In this document: positions 9,570-18,757 of the stretch, in pieces
Position numbering within the stretch: the stretch's first letter is position 1
How the letters are laid out: every line of letters begins with the position of its first letter
Assembly (NCBI GenBank): GCA_018223435.1
Contig: JAGTTO010000001.1
Location: forward strand, 1,860,001 to 1,924,000
DNA length: 64,000 bases
Direction of reading: 5' to 3'
Source of the DNA: Lachnospiraceae bacterium Marseille-Q4251
GTDB taxonomy: Bacteria > Bacillota > Clostridia > Lachnospirales > Lachnospiraceae
The notes under the pieces: generated by a model
What the model was told of the DNA's origin: nothing
Seen by the model: only the letters and a program-made list of their open reading frames with translations
The model's database searches: none
Position numbers and translations under genes: made by a program

Positions 9570-10979
9570 CTATTCAGAGCCAAGCAGGTTTTCAGCAAAA
9601 AGTTCTTCTTTTACCAGCTGGCCTTCCTGGGGATTGATGATGTTTCCCAGGGCATCTGCCACCCGGCCATCCTCACGCTCGTAACAGCCGGGGATCTCGT
9701 TTCCGTTGGCATCCACGACTTTGCCGTTTACCAGCCGGGCATCGTCGTGCATGATGCAGTCGGAATCGATGACCACAAAGACATACCCGGAGGTGTCTCC
9801 CGTCTTCACTGTCTCCCCGAGGGTGTGTTTGCAGGCTGTATCCACTTTATGGATATCATAGCCCTGCTGATCCAGCACATAGCCGCCGGGCAGGAGTTTT
9901 TCCTCGGCGCTGACGAGAAGCAGCAGATTGTCGTTCTCGTAGGTGTTGAAGACACCGGGCGAAAAGCTGTCCGGGTCCACGGTGCCTTCGTACCAGGTTT
10001 TATCGTTAAAATAGTCTTTAAGTTCCTGGGAGAGGAACTTTCTTCCATGGCGGGCGTAGAGTTCGTTCTTGGCATAGCAGACAGCCTGGAGGGAGAGCTT
10101 CGATACCTCATCCTGGGTCAAATACCGGGTATCCATATCCGGGAAAATGTACTCGCTGCGAGTGTCGGCCTCGATTTCACTCTCTGTTTCCGTTTCACTT
10201 TCTGTCTCGCTCTCCGCTTCCGTCTCCGGTTCCTCCCGGACTGTCGTTGCCAGCTCGTCCTGGGAGAGGGAAAAGAGGTCCACATCGGAGAGATCTTCGA
10301 ATTTTCCGTCGGTCACATGCTCTTCTGTCTCAGGAGTCTCGGTCACAGACTCTGTCGGGGCTTCTGTTGCAGGCTCCGGCGCAAGTGCCTCGGTAACCGG
10401 TTCTGTTTCCGGGGCTTCTGTCGCAGGTGTCTCAGTGGCCGGTTCTGTTGCCAGAGCTTCTGTCGCAGGCGCTTCGGTTTCCGCCGTTTTTGCAGCCTCC
10501 GTCTCCTTCGTCTTCTTCTCAGAAGTCTTCCGGGTCGTCTCCTCCCCCGCCACATAAGTGCCCTCCAACCATTTTTTCACGATCTCGTAATCAAAATCCT
10601 TCTGATCCAGCTCGTACCCGCCTTCGGCTTTTTCCTTCTTTTCCAGGAAGGCCAGGTTCTCTTTCTCAATGTCACTTAAGAGTCCTTCCACCTCTTTCTC
10701 GTCGGAGAGGAAGCCAAAATACCATTTCTGATTTCCGAAATATTCCTTCAATTCCTCCGATTCAAACAATTCGCCATGTTTTGCCAGGATCTCATAGCGG
10801 CCGTAGGCCAGGAGCTCAGCCGGGAGGTCTTTTACATCCTCCTCGGTCAGAAGCTCCTTATCCACCTCCGGAAAAATATATTCCTGCTCTTTTCCAGCTG
10901 CTCCGGCCATGACCCCGCCTGCCAGAACCAGCAGGACTGCCCCTGTGCCCGGCAGGATTTTTTTCAGTCCTTTTTTCAT
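9570..10979 (-). CDS. Secreted YARHG-domain protein with Thr/Glu-rich linker
   Basis: 469 residues. Signal peptide at 1-28 (hydrophobic GTGAVLLVLAGGVMAGAAG). Two YARHG domains: the first (about 33-115) has YGRYEILAKHGELFESEELKEY, the second (about 270-350) has KNELYARHGRKFLSQELKDY. Between them is a low-complexity stretch of PATE/TEAPATE units and ETESETE units, a probable wall-spanning linker. The roughly 110-residue C-terminal tail has no recognised domain. YARHG domains are extracellular modules of unknown function, common in Clostridia. It follows the lectin gene by 20 bases, so both are probably one transcript and may act together at the surface. Confidence 0.8.
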   Translation of the reverse strand: MKKGLKKILPGTGAVLLVLAGGVMAGAAGKEQEYIFPEVDKELLTEEDVKDLPAELLAYGRYEILAKHGELFESEELKEYFGNQKWYFGFLSDEKEVEGLLSDIEKENLAFLEKKEKAEGGYELDQKDFDYEIVKKWLEGTYVAGEETTRKTSEKKTKETEAAKTAETEAPATEALATEPATETPATEAPETEPVTEALAPEPATEAPTESVTETPETEEHVTDGKFEDLSDVDLFSLSQDELATTVREEPETEAESETESETETESEIEADTRSEYIFPDMDTRYLTQDEVSKLSLQAVCYAKNELYARHGRKFLSQELKDYFNDKTWYEGTVDPDSFSPGVFNTYENDNLLLLVSAEEKLLPGGYVLDQQGYDIHKVDTACKHTLGETVKTGDTSGYVFVVIDSDCIMHDDARLVNGKVVDANGNEIPGCYEREDGRVADALGNIINPQEGQLVKEELFAENLLGSE

Positions 10980-10999
10980 CTTAACTTTTCACTTTCCTT

Positions 11000-13900
11000 C
11001 TATTTCAGCTGATCGTCTGTCACATAAACACAGGAATCATAGTCGCCTGATGCCTCAATCGCAACTACCTGGCAGCCTGTGATATCCACCTCAAAGCTCT
11101 GGGTTCCCGTCATTTTTCCAAAATCAGAGATTTCATAGAGCTGGTTTCCATCTCCGTAGATCTTCACGGAAATGCCGCCCTCATAGCTCGTCTTATCACC
11201 GGCTGCGATACTTCCTGAAAGGGTTGTGTAGGCGCCGCCTACATTGTAGGTCACTTTCGCGCCGTCTCCTGCGGCAAGCTTCAGGCAGCCGTCGTGGAGT
11301 TCTCCGTAGGAATCCCGGAAAAGTCCGGCGATATAGGTCTCGCCAATGCCATCCACCAGCACCTGCTCAGAGAGCTTCGCGATACCGGAGGAAGCACTCA
11401 CCTCCGCCCTGGTAAGCTCCGGGTCCATGAGATAGACATAACCGCCGTCATAGCTTCCGGGGTTATCCGTCTCCACGGTCAGAGTCTTCACACCGGAAAC
11501 ATCGACAGAGAAGACTTCCCTGGAATCTTTTCTGGTGAAATGCTCCTTCTTGTAGAGAAGCTTTCCGTCTCCGAAAATCGCCAGAGAGAAATCTGCATTT
11601 ACAGAAGAACCGCCATCCGTGTCCAGAATTCCGCTGAGGGTCTGATAAGCGCCGTTTAAGGCTACCCGGAAATAAGCATCCTCGGAAGCCCAAAGCTTCA
11701 CGCTGTTGGGATAAAGGTTGGCTCCGTCATAACCGTTGACGATCTCAGAAGAATAATTTTCCTGCCATTCCAGGCTCGTGAGCATTACGGCCGTGTCATC
11801 CACGGGTTCTGCCGCCGTGAGCTCCAGCACGAAGCCCTCGTTCTGATCGGAAAGATCATTCCAGGAATCATCGTAAGAATACATGCAAAGGTAATTTTCA
11901 TTCTCTTCATAGTTATCCGGCTGGCTGCTGCCCCAGAAACCGTCGGCATTGATGGTTTCTCCGTCGTTCCACTTCCAGATCGTTCCTGCTTTATAGCCTC
12001 CCAGCCAGTAATACTCGTAATTACCATCGTCAATGAGATCAAAGATGGCGCTGTTTTCCGCCGCATTCTTCGGCATTGCCAGTGTTCCGCCTGCTGCTTT
12101 ACAGAAGGCGTCTGCCTGGCTCCAGGTCAGGCCCTGGTCGAAGCGGTAGTATTTCTTATTTTTATAGATCCGATAATCGATGGCCCGCTCTTCCACAGCC
12201 TCCGGAAGCTCCGGGAAGGTGTAGCGGTCTGTCACCGGTGCAAGCGTCTCGCTCTCAGCCCGGACCAGTCTGGTATCTGCCACATAGACCACTCCATAGC
12301 CATCAATCTCCAGTGTTTCTTTTCCGGTTACATCCAGAGAAAAATTCTGGCCGCCCTGGTAAACATCCAGCTCAGAAATGGAATAAACCTCTGTGCCATC
12401 TGCAAAAATCTTCAGAGTTCCTGTGTCATAACTGCCCGTTCCTGTGAGAACCGTTCCTTCAAACGTGGTGTATTTGCCGCCGAGCCAGTAGACAGCCCTT
12501 GCTCCCAGGTCTTCCTCCTCGAAATCGTACCAGTTTTCATGGACATTTCCGTAAACATCAGTGTACATCTCGCCTTCGCTGTAATCGCCGTACTCCTCGC
12601 TGTCAATCAGCGTCAGATCGCCCAGCTCATCCACGAGCACCGGCAGAGTCTCCGCCGTGCCGTTTTTCCAGAGCTTCGCCTCGTTCAGGCCAAGGAAACC
12701 GTTATTATAGCCTCCCCGGTTCGCCATCTTGATCGAAAGCTTACTGATGCCCGTCGTATTCAGCGCGATAGTCTCCGGCGCGTCGGTCTTCTGATAATTG
12801 TAGCGGCTGTAGAGAAGCTTTCCGTCACCCCAGATGGCGATCTCAAAGGAAGCGTCGCTCTCCGCGTCGGTACAGGTGCTTAACGTCGCGGTGAAGAGGT
12901 TGTAGTTTCCGTCCAGCTCATATTTCACCCAGCCATTCTCGGAAGCATCGAGAACCACGCTGGCAAAATGCTTATTTCCATAGGGATCTTCGAGCTGTTT
13001 CCAGATATCACAGTTGTGGAAACCGGAAGCAACCAGATCGGAGAGAAGGTCATATTCTCCGGAGGGGCTTCCCTCGGACACGGGATCGATCTCCAGAACG
13101 AAACCGATGTCTTCCTCGTCCGCTGAACGGTCATTCCAGCTTCCGTAGTAGGAATAAATCGTCAGGAAATCTTCGTCTCCGTTATAGTTATCGGGCTGGC
13201 TGTCATCCCAGTTAGTCCAGTCGAAGGCTTCCCCGGTGGTCCATTTCCAGCTGCCCTCCCATTCTTCGTCGCTGGCTCCAAGCCAGTACTCGTCGTAAGA
13301 TGCATCATCGAGAATGCTCTGTACTGCCAGGTTTTCCCTCCAGGAGGTGAGGGTTGCCAGATGGCCTCCTGCCTGCTCGCAGAACTTCTCCGCCTGGGAA
13401 TAATTCAAAGCGATATCGAATCTTGCGTAGGTGTGACCCTCGTAGACAACGGTGGCTGCTGCCTGATTGGCTGCGCCCTCCGCGATGGTTCCTGCCTGGG
13501 GCGTTTCCACGGAAATGGCCTCAACTGCCGCTTCTGTGGTGTTTTCTTCTGTCTCGCCCTCGGTGGCTGCCCCGGTCTCCTGCACGCCGGTAAGATCAGC
13601 GACCGCTTCCTCTTCCTGCACATTGGTGCCGTTTTCCATCACATTGTTCTTGTGGTCATTCAGCCAGCTGTTCAGCTTTTCGTCCCCTACCAGGAAACTG
13701 GTGTCGGGATCGTAATCATAATTCAGTTTTCCGTCATCTGTCTTCACCACGTTGTTGAATTTCATTCCGTAGTAAATATCCAGCGTTGTCATGGAACGGT
13801 CAAACTGCCGCACCGGAAGGCTCATATGATAAACGGCCAGCATCATATTTCCGGCATCGTAGTAATCGCCCTCGTCCCAGGTGACGGTATCGACTTTTTC

Positions 13901-15460
13901 CAGCACCGGCGTCACTTTGCCATCCGGTACCTGATCCCAGGCAACCCAGCCATACTGGGAAGCATCCTGATTAATCCAGTCTTTCTTCTCATCGAAGGCC
14001 GCCTCGATACTTGCCTCATAGGGAGCCAGAAACGCTTTGAGCTCCTCATCCTCCGTGGAGGTGATACCCAGGTGATAATCTCCCAGACTGTCCACGGTGA
14101 AGGTGCCGCTTCCGCCAATAAGAGTAAAGCCGGCTCCGACCATATTTACTTCATTATTATCCGTATAGCTCGGAGTGAGGGTAACGGTCACTTCATCGCC
14201 ATTAGAGAGATTCTCACTGGGATCTGCCATCGTGACAAACTGTTCTCTCCAGGTATTCTTTATGCTGTTGACCGCGGATTCTGCCTCTGTGGCCGCATCG
14301 AAATTCTCTCCTGCTGCTCCATAGACTCCGCGCTGCTCTTTTTCAAAAAGCTCGGTCAGGTAAGCAAGGAGTTTTTCCTCGTCCAGTTCAGCCCGGGCAT
14401 AGGCGCTGCCATTGATGCCCTCGCAGGAAAGCTTCATATAATCTGCAAGAGAGAGGGTCTCCACCGGAATCAGTCCATCCACCGTCGCGGTGACATCCTC
14501 ATAGATAAAATGAATACCGTATTTCTCAATGTAATCCGGTCCGCTGCAGTGGTAGGTCACTTCGTTGCCGTTCTTCTGGTAATCTTCTCCCTCGTAGATC
14601 CAGGACATGTTGTAGATCACAGAAGGAAGGGAGTCTGAAATGTACTCCTCGGCTTCCTCGGAGTTGTCTGCCTTGCGGATCAGTTCAGCCGTCGCTGAGA
14701 TCAGGCCGTCATAATCCTGATTCAGATACACGGCTCCGAAGCCGTCAAAACCAGAAAACTCTACCTGAACGTAGTCCTTGACGTTTACCTCCTGAACCTT
14801 CACCAGATCTTCTACTTTTATCGTCTTGTCGCCGTTTTTCAGCTTCACTTTATAGGCTTTGAGAAGATCTTTGTCCACGCTGCTGCTCACTTTGACTTTG
14901 TCGCCGTTGGAAAGGTTACTGTCATCGGAGAGCACGATATCCTTGTAAATATCGTCCGTCAGATCCTGAATCTCCTCCCGCATGCGCTCCGTCAGCGTCA
15001 TCTTTTTGGAAACCGCGTCGAAAATGGGCTGAATGTCGAAATCAAAGTAAGCCCGGCCATTGCCGTCCACACCGCTGATCGTCACATTCACGCAGTCCAT
15101 GACGGATACGGTAGTCCCTCCGCCGAAAACACCTTTGATCAGCACCACAGCCAGAACGATGACGGCCACGAGACCGACAATGGCGTAAAGCCCGGTCTTA
15201 CCGCCCTTTCCGGCGGGCTTGGGCGCTGGCTCCGGCGCTGGGCGCGGAGCTTCCGGTGTCGGAGCCGTTTTCGGTGTCGGCTTGGGAGGCGGATTCTTTG
15301 GAGGGGGAGCCTCCTCCTCGGGTTCCGGCCTTACTTCAACAGTTTCTTCCTGCTCTGTCGTTTCTTCCACCGGCGGCGGAGCAGCCTGAATCTTCGCTCC
15401 GCAGTATGGGCAAAATTTTGTCCCATCGGCTAATTTCTGTCCACATTCCTGACAAAACAT
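11000..15460 (-). CDS. Membrane-anchored zinc-ribbon protein with two C-type-lectin and four NPCBM-like domains
   Basis: 1486 residues. (1) Cytoplasmic zinc ribbon 1-25 with Cys3, Cys6, Cys17, Cys20. (2) Pro/Glu-rich linker. (3) One membrane helix at about 87-110. (4) An extracellular region (about 115-480) with three repeats that begin with a D-x-x-x-V/L-x-x-S/E-G-x-x-G motif. (5) A C-type-lectin domain at about 673-790 with QPDNY and WNDRS. (6) Two NPCBM-like jelly rolls. (7) A second lectin domain at about 1098-1214 with QPDNY and WNDLS. (8) Two more NPCBM-like domains to the C-terminus. In animal lectins QPD plus WND are the calcium and galactose-site motifs. The start at 15460 follows GGGAGG; the longer frame lacks a site. 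A surface glycan-binding role is inferred. The YARHG gene follows. Confidence 0.82.
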   Translation of the reverse strand: MFCQECGQKLADGTKFCPYCGAKIQAAPPPVEETTEQEETVEVRPEPEEEAPPPKNPPPKPTPKTAPTPEAPRPAPEPAPKPAGKGGKTGLYAIVGLVAVIVLAVVLIKGVFGGGTTVSVMDCVNVTISGVDGNGRAYFDFDIQPIFDAVSKKMTLTERMREEIQDLTDDIYKDIVLSDDSNLSNGDKVKVSSSVDKDLLKAYKVKLKNGDKTIKVEDLVKVQEVNVKDYVQVEFSGFDGFGAVYLNQDYDGLISATAELIRKADNSEEAEEYISDSLPSVIYNMSWIYEGEDYQKNGNEVTYHCSGPDYIEKYGIHFIYEDVTATVDGLIPVETLSLADYMKLSCEGINGSAYARAELDEEKLLAYLTELFEKEQRGVYGAAGENFDAATEAESAVNSIKNTWREQFVTMADPSENLSNGDEVTVTLTPSYTDNNEVNMVGAGFTLIGGSGTFTVDSLGDYHLGITSTEDEELKAFLAPYEASIEAAFDEKKDWINQDASQYGWVAWDQVPDGKVTPVLEKVDTVTWDEGDYYDAGNMMLAVYHMSLPVRQFDRSMTTLDIYYGMKFNNVVKTDDGKLNYDYDPDTSFLVGDEKLNSWLNDHKNNVMENGTNVQEEEAVADLTGVQETGAATEGETEENTTEAAVEAISVETPQAGTIAEGAANQAAATVVYEGHTYARFDIALNYSQAEKFCEQAGGHLATLTSWRENLAVQSILDDASYDEYWLGASDEEWEGSWKWTTGEAFDWTNWDDSQPDNYNGDEDFLTIYSYYGSWNDRSADEEDIGFVLEIDPVSEGSPSGEYDLLSDLVASGFHNCDIWKQLEDPYGNKHFASVVLDASENGWVKYELDGNYNLFTATLSTCTDAESDASFEIAIWGDGKLLYSRYNYQKTDAPETIALNTTGISKLSIKMANRGGYNNGFLGLNEAKLWKNGTAETLPVLVDELGDLTLIDSEEYGDYSEGEMYTDVYGNVHENWYDFEEEDLGARAVYWLGGKYTTFEGTVLTGTGSYDTGTLKIFADGTEVYSISELDVYQGGQNFSLDVTGKETLEIDGYGVVYVADTRLVRAESETLAPVTDRYTFPELPEAVEERAIDYRIYKNKKYYRFDQGLTWSQADAFCKAAGGTLAMPKNAAENSAIFDLIDDGNYEYYWLGGYKAGTIWKWNDGETINADGFWGSSQPDNYEENENYLCMYSYDDSWNDLSDQNEGFVLELTAAEPVDDTAVMLTSLEWQENYSSEIVNGYDGANLYPNSVKLWASEDAYFRVALNGAYQTLSGILDTDGGSSVNADFSLAIFGDGKLLYKKEHFTRKDSREVFSVDVSGVKTLTVETDNPGSYDGGYVYLMDPELTRAEVSASSGIAKLSEQVLVDGIGETYIAGLFRDSYGELHDGCLKLAAGDGAKVTYNVGGAYTTLSGSIAAGDKTSYEGGISVKIYGDGNQLYEISDFGKMTGTQSFEVDITGCQVVAIEASGDYDSCVYVTDDQLK

Positions 15461-15514
15461 AACTTTTTCCTCCCTTCTCTCTTTCCAGTACAGGTCACAG
15501 ACCTGTTTTATAAG

Positions 15515-15543
15515 AGTATAAAGCAATTTAGTATAAAAGTAAA
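15515..15543 (-). promoter_or_regulatory. Promoter of the lectin-YARHG gene pair
   Basis: Minus strand TTTACT, 17-base spacer, TATACT, ending about 55 bases before the lectin start codon. Both hexamers match sigma-A consensus at four or more positions. Confidence 0.6.
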
Positions 15544-15582
15544 CGGATTACTCATCATAATTCAGCAGAATTTACCAAAAAA

Positions 15583-15612
15583 TATCGCCTGAGATTTTTT
15601 CTCAGACGATAC
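15583..15612 (-). terminator. Terminator of the regulator-sortase-sirtuin operon
   Basis: Stem TATCGTCTGAG / CTCAGGCGATA (one G-T pair) with an AT loop, followed on the minus strand by TTTTTTGG. Located 51 bases after the DUF951 stop. Confidence 0.85.
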
Positions 15613-15662
15613 TTTTTCACTGAACGTAATAAATTTTTTCTTTTTTCTCCTGACGCTTTCTC

Positions 15663-15848
15663 TTACTCTTCTTTTTTCCTCAGCCCCCGCGTGTTCTTCT
15701 CCACCAGCTTCCGGGCCACCATGATCTGGTGGCCGCAGCCGGTGCATTTGAGGCGGAAATCGGCTCCGACCCGGAGGATTTCCCACTCATAACTGCCGCA
15801 GGGGTGGGGTTTTTTCAGTTTTACGATGTCTCCCACCTGGTAATCCAT
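15663..15848 (-). CDS. DUF951 family protein
   Basis: 61 residues, MDYQVGDIVKLKKPHPCGSY onward, then GADFRLKCTGCGHQIMV with two Cys pairs-like positions and a charged tail. This is the DUF951 signature (VGDxVxLKKxHPCGxxxWxVxRxGxDxxxxCxxCGH), a small protein found almost only in Firmicutes and of unknown biochemical role. The ATG at 15848 has GGAGAG 6 bases upstream and is preferred to the one at 15866. Last gene of the operon, 20 bases after the sirtuin. Confidence 0.88.
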   Translation of the reverse strand: MDYQVGDIVKLKKPHPCGSYEWEILRVGADFRLKCTGCGHQIMVARKLVEKNTRGLRKKEE

Positions 15849-15868
15849 TGTTTTCTCTCCGTTCATTT

Positions 15869-16585
15869 TCAGATCTGGGAAAAGATCTCGCCGATGCTTC
15901 CCTGCACCAGAAGGTCTGCTCCCGCGTCCTTCGGGGTGACGGACTTATTGACCATCACCAGTTTCTTTCCATTATAGTAGTCGATGAGGCCGGCCGCCGG
16001 GTAAACCACCAGAGAAGTGCCGCCCACGATGAGGACGTCAGCCCTGGAAATGTACTGGATGGCCCTGGAAACCACCTGCATGTCCAGCCCTTCCTCATAG
16101 AGGACCACGTCCGGCTTGATGATGCCGCCGCATTCGCATTTCGGCACGCCCTCAGCCCGCTGCATGTATTCCGCATCGAAAAATTTGCCGCAGCGCGTGC
16201 AGTAATTCCGGTGGATGCTGCCGTGAAGCTCCAGAACTTCCTTGCTTCCGGCCTTCTGATGGAGGCCGTCGATGTTCTGGGTAATGACAGCTTTGAGGCG
16301 CCCCTCCTTCTCCCACTGGGCCAGTTTCCGGTGGGCCGCATTGGGCTTCGCATCCAGAACCAGCATCTTATTGCGGTAAAAACGATAAAATTCCTTCGGA
16401 TTCCTCATGAAAAAAGTGTGGCTTAAGATGGTCTCCGGCGGATAGGCATACTCCTGATTGTAAAGGCCGTCCTGGCTTCTGAAATCAGGGATTCCGCTTT
16501 CCGTCGAAACGCCCGCGCCTCCGAAAAATACAATATTATCACTGCCGTCAATCCATTCTTTCAGCTTCTCAATCTTTTCATCCAT
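15869..16585 (-). CDS. cobB: NAD-dependent protein deacetylase (sirtuin, CobB type)
   Basis: 238 residues. NAD-binding GAGVSTESGIPDFRS near residue 24, TQNIDGLHQKAG, catalytic His in LHGSIHR, and a zinc site CTRC...CEC (four Cys). Late Rossmann motifs VGGTSLVVYPA and VNKSVTPKD are present. Removes acyl groups from lysine using NAD. Downstream of the sortase by 16 bases in the same operon. Length and motifs match bacterial class U/III sirtuins. Confidence 0.94.
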   Translation of the reverse strand: MDEKIEKLKEWIDGSDNIVFFGGAGVSTESGIPDFRSQDGLYNQEYAYPPETILSHTFFMRNPKEFYRFYRNKMLVLDAKPNAAHRKLAQWEKEGRLKAVITQNIDGLHQKAGSKEVLELHGSIHRNYCTRCGKFFDAEYMQRAEGVPKCECGGIIKPDVVLYEEGLDMQVVSRAIQYISRADVLIVGGTSLVVYPAAGLIDYYNGKKLVMVNKSVTPKDAGADLLVQGSIGEIFSQI

Positions 16586-16601
16586 TCCGGATACCCCCTT
16601 T

Positions 16602-17573
16602 TTATTTCTTTTTCGACCAGTAGGTCTTGCTGAGCTTGCCCTGGACGATAAACCGCGTGGACTCGTTGCCTGTACAGGTGGAGAGGGTCACGATTTTATC
16701 CTCCGCCGTCACCTTGATGTCATTTCCCTTTACTACGGAACGGCTGTAAGCGTCATCGATGTATTTCTCAAAGCTTCCCTCCTCGGAGAAGGTAATCTGG
16801 TAGGCCAGGCTGTCCACCGCCACCTCTGCGCAGGAGAAAATATCATAGCGGTAAATCTTGTCCGGCGTGTAAATCCAGAAATAGGGGGCTTTCTCGTAGA
16901 CTTCGTCCTCGTAAAATTTCCGGAGGGTGCCGAACATGGAACCGTTCTTCATGTTGTGGCCGTAGATAATTGTGTTCTTATCGGAAAAATCGCTGTGGTT
17001 CTGATATTCCATGAAGATACACCCGGCAAAGTTGTCCACCCGCTCAAAGGTACGGTGCAGATAATAATCGTTGTTCGTACTCTGGGCAATCGGGTAGCTG
17101 ATATCCAGCGCGTTGACGCGGATCCAGCCGATGATATCCTCGTTGACCTTTTTCAGGCTCTCAAAATCTACAGGGTTTTTGAGCACCGGATAAGCCTTCA
17201 CGGTCGTCTTTCCTTCCGCGTCGGTCTCGATCTCCGTCTCGGTCTCTCCCGTGGTGTAGGGATCTTCGGCCGTACCGGAACCCTCGACTTTTCCAGTAGT
17301 TTCAGAAGTGCCGTCGGTGGCTTCACTTCCGTCGCTGCCAGTCCGGGTGCCGTCGCCGGTACCTGACGGGGTCTTGTTTTCCGTCGTGCCGCTTATCGTA
17401 TCCTCCGTCACATACTGCTGCTCCAGAGAGGAATATTCGTCAGTACCTTTCTTATATTCCAGATAGATCGTCACCAGCTGAAAGGCGCAGTAGCAGAAAA
17501 CGACCAGCGCCGCCAGAAAGACGAGCCTCCAGATAAAATCGCCAATGGTCTTCTTTTTCCTGGATCTTTTCAT
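16602..17573 (-). CDS. srtB: Class B sortase
   Basis: 323 residues. Basic N-terminus then one membrane helix (about 10-35), a Thr/Ser/Glu-rich linker (about 60-125) and the class B sortase fold (about 140-320). Catalytic triad visible: His in IIYGHNMKNGSMFG, Cys in VTLSTCTG, Arg in STRFIVQG. Sortase B enzymes attach specific surface proteins to peptidoglycan. No substrate with a recognisable NPxTN-like signal is adjacent. The start at 17573 has GGAGG upstream and overlaps the kinase stop as ATGA, so the sortase is translationally coupled to the two-component system. The long acidic linker is unusual for a sortase. Confidence 0.93.
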   Translation of the reverse strand: MKRSRKKKTIGDFIWRLVFLAALVVFCYCAFQLVTIYLEYKKGTDEYSSLEQQYVTEDTISGTTENKTPSGTGDGTRTGSDGSEATDGTSETTGKVEGSGTAEDPYTTGETETEIETDAEGKTTVKAYPVLKNPVDFESLKKVNEDIIGWIRVNALDISYPIAQSTNNDYYLHRTFERVDNFAGCIFMEYQNHSDFSDKNTIIYGHNMKNGSMFGTLRKFYEDEVYEKAPYFWIYTPDKIYRYDIFSCAEVAVDSLAYQITFSEEGSFEKYIDDAYSRSVVKGNDIKVTAEDKIVTLSTCTGNESTRFIVQGKLSKTYWSKKK

Positions 17574-18757
17574 TCTTTTCCTCCATTTTTTGCGATGCGG
17601 CCCCATTTTTTCGCCGCTGCGGGCTGCTGCTCCTCCTGATGCCTCGGAAGTTTCACGGTAAAACGGGTGCAGACCGGGCTGCTCGAAGCCGCGATGGCTC
17701 CGCCGTGAAGCTCCACGATCTCTTTCGCGATCGAGAGACCCAGGCCCGCGCCTCCGGTCCGGCTCTGGCGGGCATTGTCCACACGGTAGAATTTTTCAAA
17801 GATGAAATTCAGCTTCTGAGGCGGGATCTGATCGCCCTGGTTGGAAAACGTGATGATGATGTCCTTTTTCTCCCCGAAAGCCCGGATGTCAATGTTCGTG
17901 CCGGGATAACTGTAGGCGATGGCATTTCTTAAGAGGTTATCGAAAACCCGGGCCAGCTTGTCCGGATCCCCGTCCACCAGCAGATTGTCGTCCGTGTGGA
18001 TCGAACAGGTCAGGGATTTCTCTGCCAGCACCGCATAGCTCTCATCCGCCAGCTGCTCCAGCATCATGGAGAGATCCAACGTTTCCTTCTGAAGCACGAT
18101 ATCCTGAAGATTGAAGCGCGTGATCTCGAAAAATTCGCTGATGAGCTCACCCAGCCGGATCGATTTTTCCAGGGAAATATGGATGTATTTCTTCTTGTCC
18201 TCCTCGGAAAGCCCCGGCTGTTCGTCCAGCATCGTGAGATAGGCGATGATGGAGGTCAGCGGCGTTTTGAGGTCATGGGCCAGAAAGACCACGAGGTCAT
18301 TTTTTCGCTGCTCACTCTCCACGGCCTCGTACTCCCGGCGTTTCAGCGTCATTTTCAGGGTGTTGAGCTTCTCGGAAATGGGCCTCAGTTCCGGCTCCAA
18401 CGTCACAGGAGCCTCGGAATTACTTAAAATAGTCTCGATCTCCATACCGATACTGTTGAGGTACCTGGTGACTTTTGACATGGCCAGATAGAAAAAGATC
18501 AGGAACAAAATGATAAAGCCCACCGCCACAAAGAGACCTTTGTTCTGCATGAAGACCGTGCCGTAAACGCGGTCAGCCTCCGTCTGGCTCATTCCGAACT
18601 TCATCAGAAGGCTGATGATCATGGCCGGGAAGCTGTCCTGGAGCACGCCGTCAATGAGGACCACCAGGATGATATAGCCCACCGCCAGGGAAAAAAACGC
18701 CATCAGCACAGTACGGAGCATGAGGCTCCATTTTAACTTCCGGTAATTATTTTTCAA
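17570..18757 (-). CDS. Sensor histidine kinase, VanS-like
   Basis: 395 residues. Two membrane helices (about 12-36 and 73-95) flank a short extracellular loop of about 35 residues, then a HAMP-like region, HisKA with FLAHDLKTPLTS (phospho-acceptor His near 163), and HATPase with the N-box NLLRNAIAYS, QGDQIPP and G-box GGAGLGLSI. Strong family resemblance to VanS-type kinases. It overlaps the response regulator by 11 bases upstream and the sortase by 4 bases downstream. Confidence 0.93.
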   Translation of the reverse strand: MKNNYRKLKWSLMLRTVLMAFFSLAVGYIILVVLIDGVLQDSFPAMIISLLMKFGMSQTEADRVYGTVFMQNKGLFVAVGFIILFLIFFYLAMSKVTRYLNSIGMEIETILSNSEAPVTLEPELRPISEKLNTLKMTLKRREYEAVESEQRKNDLVVFLAHDLKTPLTSIIAYLTMLDEQPGLSEEDKKKYIHISLEKSIRLGELISEFFEITRFNLQDIVLQKETLDLSMMLEQLADESYAVLAEKSLTCSIHTDDNLLVDGDPDKLARVFDNLLRNAIAYSYPGTNIDIRAFGEKKDIIITFSNQGDQIPPQKLNFIFEKFYRVDNARQSRTGGAGLGLSIAKEIVELHGGAIAASSSPVCTRFTVKLPRHQEEQQPAAAKKWGRIAKNGGKE

